A stretch of DNA of 64,000 nt from Bubalus kerabau (taxonomy: Eukaryota; Chordata; Mammalia; Artiodactyla; Bovidae), in NCBI RefSeq assembly GCF_029407905.1, contig NC_073628.1:61326501-61390500 (forward strand), read 5' to 3'. The translations under genes were made by a program, and so were the position numbers. Shown here piece after piece: positions 43,159-55,127 of this stretch; within the stretch, counting starts at the first letter, position 1, and each line of letters starts with the position of its first letter. Under the pieces are notes generated by a model, which worked only from the letters and a program-made list of their open reading frames with translations, made no database searches and was not told the DNA's origin.

Positions 43159-43309
43159 TACACCACACAAAGAGTGAAGTATATAATAAAATCAACAAAT
43201 TGTATTAATCAAAATTTTGAAAAGACATTTGCTTTTAATAAACTCTGTCAAAAAAAAACCAGAATAAATCATAGATTGGGAAGACATATTTATAAACATA
43301 TTTGAAATA

Positions 43310-43715
43310 TGCTTCTGTTTCTAAGTCATATCTGACTCTTTGTAACCCCATGGAGTGCAGCATGCAAGGCTCTTCTAGCCTCTACTATTTCCCTGTGCAT
43401 ACATATTCCATGCTCATTTCTGTCTGACTCATTATGATCCTATGGACTATAACCCACCAGACTCCTCTGTCCATGGGATTTTCCAGGCAATAATACTGGA
43501 CTGCTGAGTCATCAGGGCAAACTATCTCCTGGAATTTGTTGAAATTCATGTCCATTGAGTCAGTGATGCTATCTAACCATCTCATCCTCGGCTGCCCTCC
43601 TCTCCTTTTGCCTTCAATCTTTCCCACCATTAGGGTCTTTTCTAATGAGTTGATTCTTCACATCAGGTGGCTGAAGTATTGATGCTTCAGCTTCAGCAAT
43701 AGTACTACTAAAATA
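43310..43715 (-). mobile_element. Diverged BovB 3' end (antisense) with SINE-like insertions
   Basis: The reversed tail text TTTCTAAGTCATATCTGACT and ACCCCATGGAGTGCAGCATG is interrupted by a second SINE-like piece (CTCATTTCTGTCTGACTCAT to TTTTCCAGGCAATAATACTG, about 43,413-43,500). It is followed by BovB again (TCCATTGAGTCAGTGATGCT, TAGGGTCTTTTCTAATGAGT). It ends near 43,700. The exact layering is uncertain. Confidence 0.65.
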
Positions 43716-44892
43716 ATAATACAACTTGTGACTTCTTGATGCTACTGTTATTCCAATATATACTCACAAAAATAACATAATCAGTTCACTTACACCCTTA
43801 ATTTCATGGTGGACAAATTAAGGAGCCATTACAATAAAAGAGATCTACAGTCCAGAAGGGGAGAAAATTAACATTTTCATCCCTGCCTCCAGGCAAACAC
43901 ATTGAATTCATATAATTTTAAAATTTCAAAGCCCAGCACTTGCCAGAATTCATTTGGGGAATTAGTAGGCAAGAAGAAAATCATCAGCAACAAACAGTTT
44001 TAAATGAAGGCAAGTATATCAGTGGCAGCAATAGCATACCTAAATCATAGTAGCAGAAATATAATATACAGTAGCTCAAAATTTATTGACTCTAGTAACC
44101 CACATTTTTGTCATAGAATACATTATCTTTAAAGGGAGAACATGTGGCTAGAATTTTCAGATTCCTTGAGTAAACCAGAATCTTCATAATTTGAAGGAAA
44201 AGAATAAACCTTCACTGTTCCAAGGAATTATCACAGTATGTTTATGTTACAGGTTATATATATATGAAAAATAAAGCCAATATTGTTCCCTTTCTGTTTA
44301 GATGCTAGCATCAGAAATCTATTTATTATTAAGTTTTATCTCATAATCTTTAGGGATTAAAGTTCAGGGGTGCTGAGAACAATCACCATAGAGATGTGTA
44401 TCATCTCTTATTGCCTGACTGAGCACAGAAGACTTAGAAATAATCCTCAGGGTGAATCCACTCACTGTGTACTTAAAACATCATTTATGCTTCCTGGGTT
44501 CAGTACTCAAGCAGGCCATGCTGACAGAGCAATGTATTAACCTTTCCTATAAATTAAATGTGCTCATGTTCAATGTAGCACTTGCTTACAATAATTTACC
44601 ATCATTTGCAGAATGTGGTAGAAAAATAATTTTCTACCAGTGGTTAGGTGGTTTGAAGGTCAATTACAAATTTAAGTTTTTTAGCAAGCTACCTGTTTTC
44701 AAGGGAAAGAGAATAGCAATGTGTGTGTATATGTCTGTGTGAGTGTAACCATTTACTCCATTACGTTTCAAAAAGCACACATTCTTCTCAAGAAAATGAA
44801 ACTGAAAAATACATCTTTTAGAATATATTCATGTTTCTAATGATAGTTAAATTAATGTCATTTTCAAAGTAATTTGTCTCTATTAAGTCTGT
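43716..44892. other. AT-rich DNA, nothing recognised
   Basis: About 1.2 kb without recognised genes or repeats. A 96-codon frame at 44,452-44,742 has no visible motif. Confidence 0.5.
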
Positions 44893-45642
44893 ACATATTT
44901 ACTGAGCACTTCTTTTTATTACATTATTATAGTAAGGACACAACATGAGATCTACCCTCTAAGCACATTTTTAAGTGTATAATAAAGTATTGGTAGCTAC
45001 AAGCACAGTGGTGTTCAACTGAGCTGTAGAATGTATTCATCTTGCCCAGTTGAAACTTGATGTTATTTGATGTGCATCCCCCCTCCCTCCATCCCCTGGT
45101 AACCACCACTCTGCTCTCTGCTCCAATGGATTTGATTATTTTAGCTACCCTCACTGAAGTGAAATTATGCAGTGCGACTGGCTTATTTTGCTTAGTGTAT
45201 ATTTCAAGTTTCACTCATGGAATAACATATTGCAGAATTTCCCTCATTTTAAAAGCTGAATAATATTCTGTTGTGTATATTTGCCATATTTTCTTATTCC
45301 ATTTAAATTGTTTCAACATCTTAGCTATTGTGAGTAGTGCTGCAATGAACACAAGAGTACTAATATATCTTTGAGATCCTGATCTCAATACTTCTCAATA
45401 AATACCCAAAAGTGGAATTACTGAATTACTGGTGAGTATATTTTAAAATTTTTAAGGAACATCTGCACTGCTTTCTATTGCTTCTGAGGCATGTTACATC
45501 CCCACCAATAGTGGGCAAGAGTTATAATTTCTTCACAGTCTCACCAATACTTATCTTTTGCTTCCTTGAGAACAACTGTGCTAACAGTGAGGTGATATCT
45601 CATTGTAGTTTTATTTACATTCCTCTGATGAGTGCTCAACAA
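44893..45642 (-). mobile_element. Old L1 3' end (antisense)
   Basis: CCTGGTAACCACCACTCTGC, TGGCTTATTTTGCTTAGTGT, GCTATTGTGAGTAGTGCTGC and AATACCCAAAAGTGGAATTA, ending GAGTGCTCAACAATG, are in reversed order of an L1 3' UTR and ORF2 end. The BovB that follows begins immediately. Confidence 0.75.
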
Positions 45643-45647
45643 TGAAA

Positions 45648-48115
45648 TCAGTTTGATTATATTATTTGCAGTTGAAGATGGAGAGGATCTATACACTCAG
45701 CAAAAACAAGACCAGGAGCTGACTGTGGTACAGATAATAAACTCCTTAATCACAAATTAAGATTTACACTGAAGAAACCACTAGACCATTCAAGTATGAC
45801 CTAAATCAAAGTCTTTACGATTATACAGTGGAAGTGACAAATAGAGACAAAGGATAAGATCTGATAGACATAGTGCCAGAAGAACTATGGACAGAGGTTT
45901 GTGACATTGTCCAGGAGGGAGTGATAAAGACCACTCCTAAAAAAAAGAAATTCAAAAAGGCAAAATGGTTGTCTGACGAGGCCTTACAAAGGGCTGAGAA
46001 AAGAAGAGAAGCTAAAGGCAAAGGAGACAAGGAGAGATATATCTATCTAAATGCAGAGTTCCAAACAGTAGCAAGGAGAAGAAAAAAAAAAGCCTTACTC
46101 GGTGGTCAATGCAAGGAAATAGTGGAAAACAATAGAACTGGAAAGACTAGAGATCACTTGAAGAAGATCAGAAATAACAAAGGAACATTTCATGCAAAGA
46201 TGGGCACAATAAAGGACAGAAATGGTATGGACCTAACAGAAGCAGAGACATTAACAAGTAGTGACAAGAATACAGAGGAGAACTATACAAAAAAGATCTT
46301 AATGACCCAGATAGCCACAATGGTGTGATCAATCACCTAGAGCCAGACATCCTGGAATGCAAAGTCAAGTGGGCCTTAGGAAACATCACCATGAACAAAG
46401 CTAGTGGAGGTGATGGAACTCCAGGCGAACTATTTCAGGTCCTAAAAGATGATGCTGTGAAAGTGCTGCACTCAATATGCCAGCAAATTTGGAAAACTCA
46501 GCAGTGGCCACGGGACTGGAAAAACTCAGCTTTCAGTCCAATCCCAAAGAAAATCAATGCCAAAGAATATTCAAACTACTGCACATCTGCACTCACTTCA
46601 CAAGCTAGCAATATTGCTCAAAATTCTCCACACAAGGCTTCAACAGTACATGAACTGCAAACTTCCAGAAGTTCAAGCTGGATTTAGAAAAGGCAGAGCA
46701 ATCAGAAATCAAATTGCCAACATCTGTTGGATCATTGAAAAAGCAAGAGAGTTCCAGAAAAAAAACATCTATTTTGGCTTTACTGACTGCACAAAAGCCT
46801 TTGACTGCATAGATCACAACAAACTGGAAAATTCATCAAGAGATGGAAATACTGACCACCTTACCTGCCTACAGAGAAATCTGTATGCAGGTCAAGAAGC
46901 AACAGTTAGAACTGGACATAGAACAACAGACTGGTTCCAAATTGGGAAAGGAGTATGTCAAGGCTGTATATTGTCATCCTGCTTATTTAATTTATAGGCA
47001 TGGTACATCATGTGAAATTCTGGGCTGGATCAAGCACCAGCTAGAATCAAGATTGCTGGGAGAAATATCTATAACCTAAGTTATGCAGATGACACCAGCC
47101 TTATGGCAGAAAGTGAAGAAGAACTAAAGATCCCCTTCATGAAAGTGAAAGAGGAGAATGAAAAAACTGGCTTAAAACTCAACATTCAAAAAACTAAGAT
47201 CATGGCATCCAGTTCCATTACTTCGTGGCAAATATATGGGGAAACAATGCAAATAGTGAGAGGCTTTATTTTCTTTCACTCCAAAATCACTGCAGATGGT
47301 GACTGAAACCATGAAATTAAAAGATGCTTGCTCCTTGAAAGAAAAGCTATGACCAACCTAGACAGCATATATAAAAAAAAAAACAAAAAACAAAAAACAA
47401 CAACAACAACAAAAAACAAAGATATTACTTTGCCAACAAACTCCATTTATACAAAGCTATGGTTTTTCCAGTAGTCATGTGTGGCTATGAGAGCTGGATT
47501 ATAATGAAAGCTGAGCCCCCCCCAAATTAATGGTTTTGAACTGTGGTGTTGGATATGACAATTGAGAGTTCCTTTAACTATAGGCTTCCCTGGTGGTTCA
47601 GACGGTAAAGTGTCTGCCTACAATGCGGGAGACCCGGGTTTGACCCCTGGGTCAGGAAGATCCTCTGGAGAAGGAAATGGCAACCCACTCCAGTACTCTT
47701 GCCTGGAAAATCCCATGGATGGAGAAGCCTGGTAGGCTACAGTCTATGAGGTCACAAAGAGTTGGACATGACTGAATAACTTCACTTGGACTATAAGGAG
47801 ATTAAACAAGTTAATCCTAAAGAAAAGCAGTCCTGAATATGTGTTGGAAGGACTGATGCTGATACTGAAACTACGATACTTGGGCCACCTGATGGGAAGA
47901 ACTGACTCATTTAAAAAGACTCTGATGCTGAGAAAGATTGAAGGCAGGAGGACAAGAAGACGGCAGAGGATGAAATGGATGGAGGGTATCACCAGCTCAA
48001 TGGCCATGAGTTTGAGCAATCTTTGGGAGTTGGTCATGGATAGGGAAACCTGGTGTGCTGCAGTCCATGGGGTCACATAGAGTCGGACATGACTGATCGA
48101 CTGAACTGAACTGAT
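45648..48115 (+). mobile_element. BovB, endonuclease C-terminus to 3' end, SINE-interrupted
   Basis: It starts at CAGTTTGATTATATTATTTG in the endonuclease (RLIILFA region) and passes connector (45,873-46,328, KGTFHAKMGTIKDRNGMDLT), fingers (46,325-46,687; INHLEPDILECKVKWALGNI), RT (46,557-46,997; GHRTTDWFQIGKGVCQGC) and the catalytic block (SYADDTSLMAESEEELK, 47,079-47,130). It ends CGACTGAACTGAACTGATG. The frames are mutually shifted. A CAAAA/CAA-rich insertion occurs at 47,370-47,420 and a Bov-tA at 47,583-47,788. Confidence 0.9.
47583..47796 (+). mobile_element. Bov-tA SINE inside BovB
   Basis: The head GGCTTCCCTGGTGGTTCAGA, B-box-like GGGTTTGACCCC and tail GACATGACTGAATAACTTCA form a complete element. 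The BovB reads TTTAACTATA before it and TTGGACTATA after it, consistent with an ~8-base target duplication. BovB coding text continues directly. Confidence 0.9.
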
Positions 48116-48214
48116 GATTAGTGGCAATCTCTTATTTTACAGAACAGAACAATAATATGATTCTGAAAGAAAGAGAGACTTTGAAAGTGAAAATGGTTCT
48201 CTTCAAGAAGTTGA

Positions 48215-48535
48215 ATTATGTATAGAACAGTTTTTTGGACTCTGTGGGAGAGGGCGAGGGTGGGATGATTTGGGAGAATGGCATTGAAACATGTATATTA
48301 TCATATATGAAACGAATCACCAGTCCAGGTTTGATGCATGATACAGGATGCTTGGGGCTGGTGCACTGGGATGACCCAGAGGGATGGTATGGGGAGGGAG
48401 GTGGAAGGGGGGTTCAGGATGGGGAACACGTGTACACCCATGGCAGATTCATGTTGATGTATGGCAAAACCAATACAATATTGTAAAGTAATTAGTATCC
48501 AATTAAAATAAATAAATCTATAAAAAATAAATAAA
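48215..48535 (+). mobile_element. Bovine L1 3' UTR, 5'-truncated
   Basis: GAACAGTTTTTTGGACTCTG, GCATTGAAACATGTATATTA, TGCTTGGGGCTGGTGCACTG, ACCAATACAATATTGTAAAG and TAATTAGTATCCAATTAAAA with an A/T-rich tail. AAGAAGTTGAATT before and AAGAATTTGAATT after are a probable 13-base target duplication (one mismatch). Confidence 0.88.
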
Positions 48536-48935
48536 TAAAAAAGAATTTGAATTGTTTGTGGAAAACCAGGGCAAGGGATTTTATTATTATGCAGCATTTT
48601 GACTTTTATTTATAAAATTTAAGTTGTTTGCTCTGGCTTGTATTTCAATAATCTAACACTGTACTATTTTTATGTATGCATTTTATAATTTGTTAATTTT
48701 TATTTATTTATTTTTTTTGTTACATTTGCTTTTTATACTCTCCTCCCTAGAACATACCCTCCATCCACTATGGATTTATTTCAACACTGTTGTATTAATA
48801 TTATAACTGCTCTGTCAGATAATGCATTATAATATGATTACTATTCCTTTGTTAGCTTTTTTTTTTCCTATAAGCTTTACAGTTTTTCTTTTGCTTGTGT
48901 GCATCTCTCATTTTGGGGGGCTAGTTTTGAACATA
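48536..48935. other. AT-rich DNA, nothing recognised
   Basis: No gene or repeat recognised. Confidence 0.45.
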
Positions 48936-49903
48936 TAGGCATTCCTCAGAGATATTTATGGTTTGATTTTAGACAACCACGATAAAACAAATATTGCAAT
49001 AATGCTAGTCACACAAATTTTGGGATTTCTTAATGTATATAAAAGTTACGTTTATACTATCTTGTAGTATATTAAATCTGGAGTAGCATTAGGTCTTCAA
49101 AAACAATGTAAATATCTTATTTAAAATAACATTATTTTAAAACTACACTTTATTAGTAAAAAATGCTGAACACCATCTGAATCTTCAAAGAGTCACAACC
49201 TTTCTGCTGGTGGAGGTTTTGCCTGAATGTCTGGCTCACTAGTCAGGGTATTCGTTGTTGAAAGTTGAGAGAGCTGTGGCAATTTTCTTAAAATAGGACA
49301 GTAAACTTGGCCACATAAATTGATTCTTCCTTTCATGAACCATTTCTCTGTAGCCTGCAGTGCCTTTTGATAGTATTTTACCCACAGTAGAATTTTTCAA
49401 AAATTGGAGTCAATCCTCTCAAACCCTCCTGCTGTTTTATCAAATAAATATATGTGATATTTTATATTTTTTTACTGCCATTTCAACAGCCTTCGTAGCA
49501 TCTTCACCAGGAGTAGATTCTGTCTCAAAAATCTAATTTCTTTGCTCATTTATAAGAAACACCTCCCCAACCTTTAAGATTTTATAATTGAGAATGCAGC
49601 AATTCAATTTCATCTTCAGGATATAATTCTATTAATAGTTCTGCTGCTAATTACAACACATATGCAGCTACTTCCTCCAAGGAAAATTTTAACCCCTCAA
49701 AGTAATTCGGGAGTGTTGGAATCAGCTTCTTTCAAACTCCTGTTAATGTTGACATTTTGAACTCTTCCCCTGAATCATGAATGTTCTTGATGACATCTAC
49801 AGTGGTGAATCCTTTCTAGAAGGTTTTCAACTTACTTTGCCCAGATTCATAAGAGGAATCACTATGTATGGCAGCAGTATCCTTAGGAAATAGATTTCTT
49901 ACT
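48936..49903 (-). mobile_element. Tigger1-like DNA transposon (TcMar-Tigger), antisense fragment
   Basis: The end TAGGCATTCCTCAGAGATAT is the Tigger1 terminal inverted repeat. It is followed in order by CACGATAAAACAAATATTGC, TATAAAAGTTACGTTTATAC, TGCTGGTGGAGGTTTTGCCT, AATTGGAGTCAATCCTCTCA, TCTTCACCAGGAGTAGATTC, TCAAACTCCTGTTAATGTTG and GATTCATAAGAGGAATCACT. That is the reverse complement of the 3' part of the element, including the C-terminus of its pogo-like transposase (DDE family). It stops near 49,903, so the other end and the catalytic core are absent. No open frame remains. Confidence 0.8.
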
Positions 49904-50175
49904 ATATTCAGTTATGGAAACCAGTGTGTGGAAATGATTCTGCTACATCTTTAGAGTTCAAATTTTTAAAATAAAATAGTTCAAAATGAAATATTCTGGT
50001 TTCCTTTAAAGTGCTTAGTGATATCCATATGATCCCCAATAAAGGGTTCCTTGTTGATTTTCTTGTTGTAAATTTTGAATTTACACAGATATTTTTTTTG
50101 ACTCGAGTTATTTTATATTGGTGAATAGTTTCATTAAAATATAAATACTCAGACAGTAAGAAATGAAGTGAAAAG
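49904..50175. other. Unassigned DNA
   Basis: It follows the Tigger fragment without recognisable continuity. Confidence 0.4.
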
Positions 50176-50385
50176 TGAAAATGTTAGTCACTCAGCCATG
50201 TCTGACTCTTTGTGACTACATGTACTATTAGGCCCCTCTGTCCATGGTATTCTCCAGGCAAGAATACTGAAGGTTTCCATTCCCTTCTCTAAGGATCTTC
50301 CCGACCTAGTGATTGAATCCACATCCCCTGTGTATCCTGCATTGCAGATGGATTCCTTACCCACTGAGCTGCATCTGGGAAGCCC
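50176..50385 (-). mobile_element. Bov-tA SINE (antisense)
   Basis: AAATGTTAGTCACTCAGCCA, CCATGGTATTCTCCAGGCAA, AGTGATTGAATCCACATCCC and the reversed head GAGCTGCATCTGGGAAGCCC are visible. It is complete but moderately diverged. Confidence 0.86.
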
Positions 50386-51076
50386 AAGACTTAGAAATCA
50401 CAATTACTACAATCAATCATATTCATGTGAGGACCACATATTTGAAACAAAACAATGAAAGAAATAACTCTCTAAACACTATATGAAACTGTAGAGCAAG
50501 AAATATTTTTGAGAGTTTATTCAGTATTGTGATGACTACTACATTTGCTACTACTGTTAACTACTAGCTGGCTCAGATACATTGAATCTCTAATACAAAC
50601 CACACATATAGATAGCATTTGAAAGGTTGCAGCTATGAGCTGTGAGCCACGCTGGGTTTCTTGGCTTCCCGAGGAGAGGAATTTAATCCAGGGCCAATGA
50701 GGAGGCTTGATTGCTCAGAGCTTTTGGGTAATAAAGTTTTATTAAAGTATAAAAGAGATAGAGATAGCTTCTGACATAGACATCAGAAAGGGGCAGAAAG
50801 AGTGCCCCGTTGCTAGTTTATAGCAAGAAGTTTTAGATCTATTTAGCAAGTTGCTAATTAGAAAAAGGAAATGCCTCTCAACTGAGAGAGTTGCAGCAGG
50901 ACCTTCAAGCACAGCATGCATTTTGAGATAGCACTGGCACATGTGAGTCATCCAGGGCCATAAAACAATGGACATGAATCTCGAAGAAAGGCAGGTTTTC
51001 AAGCAAATACATAGTTTCATTAACATAGCTTAAGAGAACATTTCCACAAGTAAAACATACTGGTTTGTTGAGCCAG

Positions 51077-51554
51077 TATCCATTCTGATATAAGGCTATA
51101 GTTTTTTCCAGTAGTCATGTATGGATGTGAGAGTTGGACTGTGAAGAAAGCTGAGCGCTGGAGAATTGATGCTTTTGAACTGTGGTGTTGGAGAAGACTC
51201 TTGAGAGTCCCTTGGACTGCAGGAAGATCCAACCAGTCCATTCTGAAAGAGATCAGTCCTGGGTGTTCTTTGGAAGGAATGATGCTAAAGCTGAAACTCC
51301 AGTACTTTGGCTATCTCATGTGAAGAGTTGACTCATTGGAAAAGACTCTGATGCTGGGAGGGATTGGGGGCAGGAGGAAAAGGGGATGACAGAGGATGAG
51401 ATGGCTGGATGACATCAATGACTCAGTGGACGTGAATTTGAGTGAACTCCGGGAGTTGGTGACGGACAGGGAGGCCTGGCATGCTGCAATTCATGGGGTC
51501 GAAAAGCGTCAGACACAACTGAGCGACTGAACTGCACTGAACTATCCATTCTGA
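51077..51554 (+). mobile_element. BovB 3' end with exact TSD inside the LTR
   Basis: The insert 51,089-51,542 starts TATAAGGCTATAGTTTTTTC and ends CGACTGAACTGCACTGAAC. TATCCATTCTGA flanks it exactly at 51,077-51,088 and 51,543-51,554. The 12-base duplication and good sequence quality suggest a fairly recent insertion. Confidence 0.93.
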
Positions 51555-51691
51555 ATCTTAGGCTGAACCAACATGAAGAAAGGCAGAATCTAAGGTAAAT
51601 ACATAGTTCATTAATATAGCTTAAGAAAAACATTTCCATTAAAAAAAAATGCATTGCTTAGCTCAAGATTTGAGAAAAGTTTCAGTTTTTC

Positions 51692-51815
51692 CATGGACAT
51701 GAGTTTGATCAAGCTCCAGGAGTTGGTGATGGACAGGGAAGCCTAACATTCTGCAGTCCATGTGGTTGCAAAGAGTCGGACACAAATGAGCAACTGAACT
51801 GAACTGAACTGAGGT
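51692..51815 (+). mobile_element. BovB 3' tip (~124 bases) inside the LTR
   Basis: CATGGACATGAGTTTGATCA, GGAGTTGGTGATGGACAGGG and GCAACTGAACTGAACTGAAC form only the last ~120 bases of BovB. GTTTCAG before and GGTTCAG after may be the target duplication. Confidence 0.85.
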
Positions 51816-52179
51816 TCAGGTGGAACCAGGTGTCATCCTGGCAACACAGAATTTTAGAAAAAGCCTCTTATATTTGTATAGAGAAGGAGGGGAAAAAAAG
51901 AAGTCTGATACTTATAGTTTGTTTCCTCTTGCTACTTAAGAGAGAGAGAGAGAGAAAGAAAAAATAAAAAAAAACACGCCTGACACTTGCAGTCTATTTC
52001 CTCTACTTGGGGACCCCCCAGCCTTCCTGTCTCTTGCCCTCTCACATTGATACAGTATATCAGGTAATACTCAGAATATTTATGAAAGCAGATGACATGG
52101 TTAATTCAATTTTATGTATAAAATAATCATGCATAAAAACAGTAAATAGTTTATGCAGTGTCACATTGTGTAACACACT

Positions 52180-53556
52180 AGGAAAATTTCAGTCTTCATT
52201 CCAATTCCAAAGAAGGGCTATGCCAAAATCTGTTTATTCTATAGTACCATACTGTAAAACCTCTCATTTCACATGCTAGTAAGGTTTTATTCAAAATCCT
52301 TCAAGCTGGGCCTCAGCAGTACATGAACCAAGAACTTCCAGATATACTAACTGTGTTTGGAAAAGGCAGAAGAACCAGATATCAAATTTTCAACACTCCT
52401 TGGATCATAGAGAAAGCAAGGGAACTCAGGAAAAAACAAAACAAAACAAAACAAAAAGCACATCTACTTCTGTTTCATTGACCATGCTAAAACCTTTAAC
52501 TGTATGGATCACAACAAACTGTGGAAAATTCTTAAAGAGATGGAAAGAGCAGACCATCTTACCTGTCTCCTAAGAAACCTGTATGCAGATCAAGTAGCAA
52601 GTTAGAACCTTACATGGAACAATAAATTGGCTCAAAATTGAGAAAGGAGTACATCAAGGCTGTATGTTGTCATTCTGTTTATTTAACTGTTATGCAAAGC
52701 ACATCATATGAAATGTTGGACTGGAAGAGTCACAAGTTGAAATCAAGAATGCCAGGAGAAATATCAACAGTTTCAGATATTCAGATGATACCACCCTAAT
52801 GGCAGAAACTGAAGATGAACTAAAGAGCCTCTTGATAAGGGTGAAGAGGAGAGTGGGAAAGCTGGCTTAAAACTCAACATTCAAAAATCAAATATCATGG
52901 CATCTGGTCCCATCACTTCATGGCATATAATAGATCAGGGAAAAGTGGAAACAGTGGCAGGTTTTATTTTCTTGGGCTTCAAGATGACTGGGGATGGTGA
53001 CTGCAGTCATGAAATTAAAAGACACTTGACCTTTCAAAGGAGAAAGCTATGACAAAGCCAGACAGCATATTAAAAAATAGAGATACCACTTTGCTGACAA
53101 AGGTCCCTATAGTCAAAGCTATTGGCTTTTCTAGTAGTCCTACGAATGTAAGAGTTGGATCATAAAGAAGGCTGAGCACCAAAGAATTGATGCTTTCTAA
53201 TTGTGGTGCTGGAGAAGACACTTGAGAGCTCCTTAAGACTGCAAGGGGATTAAGCCAGTCAATTGTAAAGGAAATTAACATTGAATACTCATTGGAAGGA
53301 CTAAAGCTGAAGTTCCAAAATGTTATCCACCTGATGTGAAGATCAGACTCTTTGGAAAAGACCCTGATGCTGGGAAAGATTGAAGGCAAAAGCAGAAGAC
53401 GGCAGCAAAGGATGAGGTGATTAGATAGCATCACCGACTCAGTGAACATGAATATGAGCAAACTCTGGGAGATAGTGAATGACAGGGAAGCCTGGCATGA
53501 TGCAGTCCATGATGTCACAAAGAATCAGACACGACTTAGAGACTAAACAACAACAG
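52180..53556 (+). mobile_element. Old BovB (RT to 3' end)
   Basis: It starts near TTCAGTCTTCATTCCAATTC and passes the RT fingers (TCTACTTCTGTTTCATTGAC), TACATCAAGGCTGTATGTTG, the palm (TCAGATATTCAGATGATACC: the YADD site as FSDD) and the C-terminus to GACACGACTTAGAGACTAAA. An (AAAAC)n stretch lies at 52,430-52,455. It is the most diverged long BovB here. Its last ~600 bases are also present, inverted, at 59,055-59,650 (see the inverted repeat). Confidence 0.85.
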
Positions 53557-53747
53557 TGTCATACCACAACTAATTTGTTTTAGATTTAAAACTAAGACCA
53601 AGACATATTTGATTACACTGTCACAGCCAGGAAAGTGTATTATATAGGAAATATGTTCAATGAGAAATAAGTGAAGCCAGGTACTCACTAATGGATTTAA
53701 TTATAATCCTAATACCATAATCAGTGAAGGACTAGCAAGCCTGGCAT

Positions 53748-53790
53748 GCTGAAGTCCATGGACTCACAGAGAGTCAGACCTGACTTATTT
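53748..53790 (+). mobile_element. Bov-tA/BovB 3' tail scrap
   Basis: GGCATGCTGAAGTCCATGGA and ACAGAGAGTCAGACCTGACT are the SINE tail. The same scrap occurs at the equivalent place, inverted, in the right arm (58,838-58,890). Confidence 0.7.
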
Positions 53791-53794
53791 ACTG

Positions 53795-54364
53795 AACAAG
53801 AACAACAAACTATATTTTAATAAGCTTTCTTCAACTTTACCCTGACTAATATGCTTACAGGTAGGAATAAGTACATATCTGTATGTGTACAGGGGTCTGG
53901 TTGTCCCACTGGGATCCCAAGCTAATAGAGGAAGTCTAACATGACTCAATATTATATCTAGCTCCTCACACTGTTACCATCACAAGAATAGTCATTATAA
54001 TATATACTCTAATTATCATATAACAAAGCATCCAGAAGCTATGATTTGTTGTCATTATTGTACTTGCTCCTCATTAAAATGTAAAATTGTAAAGCATTAA
54101 TAAATGTACTAATAATATGTATTAATACATTAATAAAAAGATATTATGGCAAATGATGAAGGATTATTTTTGCTACTTCATTAATTCAAAGGTTCCTCAT
54201 GAATAAACCACAAAGTAAAATTATCAGCAGTCTATCTCTTATCAACTCAATAGATTTTCTTTTGTTTATTTTACCCTTTCTCTCAAGTATTTATAAGTAA
54301 GAACAAAGAATTTACCAAAAGGGCCTTAACAGTACTCTCAGCTTGACTAAACTTCAGATGTTTT
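53795..54364. other. Unassigned DNA, present only in the left arm
   Basis: No recognised gene or repeat. It contains TACTAATAATATGTATTAAT-type AT-rich sequence. Either it was deleted from the right arm or inserted here. Confidence 0.5.
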
Positions 54365-54625
54365 TTTAAAACTAATTTGTATTGGAGTATAGTTGCTTAT
54401 AATGTTATGTTAGTTTCTACTGCATAGCAAAGTGAATCAGTTATATATATATATATATATACATACGCACACACACAGTCTTTTTTAGACTCTTTTCCAA
54501 TATAGTTCATTATAGAGTATTGAATAGAGGTTCCTGTGCTAAACAGTAGATCCTTATTATTTGTCTACTTTATATATAATAGTGTGTATATATCAATCCC
54601 AATCCCCCAATTTATCCCAGACATT
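54365..54625 (-). mobile_element. L1 3' UTR (antisense)
   Basis: GTATTGGAGTATAGTTGCTT, TACTGCATAGCAAAGTGAAT, a (TA)n(CA)n run at 54,442-54,477, CTCTTTTCCAATATAGTTCA and CAATCCCAATCCCCCAATTT follow the reversed L1 3' UTR, like the 5,030-6,280 copy. Confidence 0.8.
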
Positions 54626-55119
54626 TTTTTCTTGATCTTCTATTTATTTGAGCATCTACTTTCAAAAATGCATAAGTTCCTCCTCTACCATTATGATATG
54701 TGAATGTTTTACACCCAAGACTGTCTTTCTTGAGAACCTGGTTGCCCTCCTTCCTAAAAGGAATAATTAAGAAAAACGGGATCCCTTTATTCAAGTCTGT
54801 GTGGCAAGGTAGGAAACTCACTTCCATAAGTGCTGATAACAAAGCACAGATGGCAGACTTTGATGCTGAGGACCTGTAGTACATTCTAATTAGCTTACTC
54901 AGTGTTTACAAATCACCCCAATCACTTGTTTCAGGGGAGTTAGTTTCAGTCTCTCTCCTTGCCATAATCTTGATCTTTATCACAATGTCTTGAATAAAGT
55001 TTTCCTTGCTTATTTCTGTCCAGTGCAATGTTTTTTTTTTTTTTTGGGTGATCTGTGGCACCTTTCTATAACTAAATATCAAAAGAAAAAATCTTACTCT
55101 CAAAATCTATAATGATAGT
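54626..55119. other. Left-arm segment of unknown type (LTR-like)
   Basis: TTCAGGGGAGTTAGTTTCAG and GAATAAAGTTTTCCTTGC have counterparts in the right arm at 58,230-58,325. It may be an LTR fragment but has no recognised family. A T-run of 15 lies at 55,031-55,045. Confidence 0.4.
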
Positions 55120-55127
55120 TGCTTCAG

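Larger units (their letters stand above)
50616..52048 (-). mobile_element. Solo ERV LTR (BTLTR-like, antisense), carrying two BovB inserts
   Basis: Read on the minus strand the LTR runs from TGAGAGGGCAAGAGACAGG (52,044) to CAACCTTTCA (50,620). These are TG...CA ends flanked by CATT at 50,616-50,619 and 52,045-52,048, a 4-base duplication typical of class I ERVs. GTAATAAAGTTTTATTAAAG near 50,730 is close to the 3' end and holds the polyadenylation-like signal. No internal retroviral sequence accompanies it. Its continuity is broken by BovB at 51,089-51,542 and 51,692-51,815. The family name is inferred. Confidence 0.7.

Noticed and set aside
44452..44742. 96-codon plus-strand frame
   Set aside because: No motif, no neighbouring exon or promoter evidence; treated as chance.
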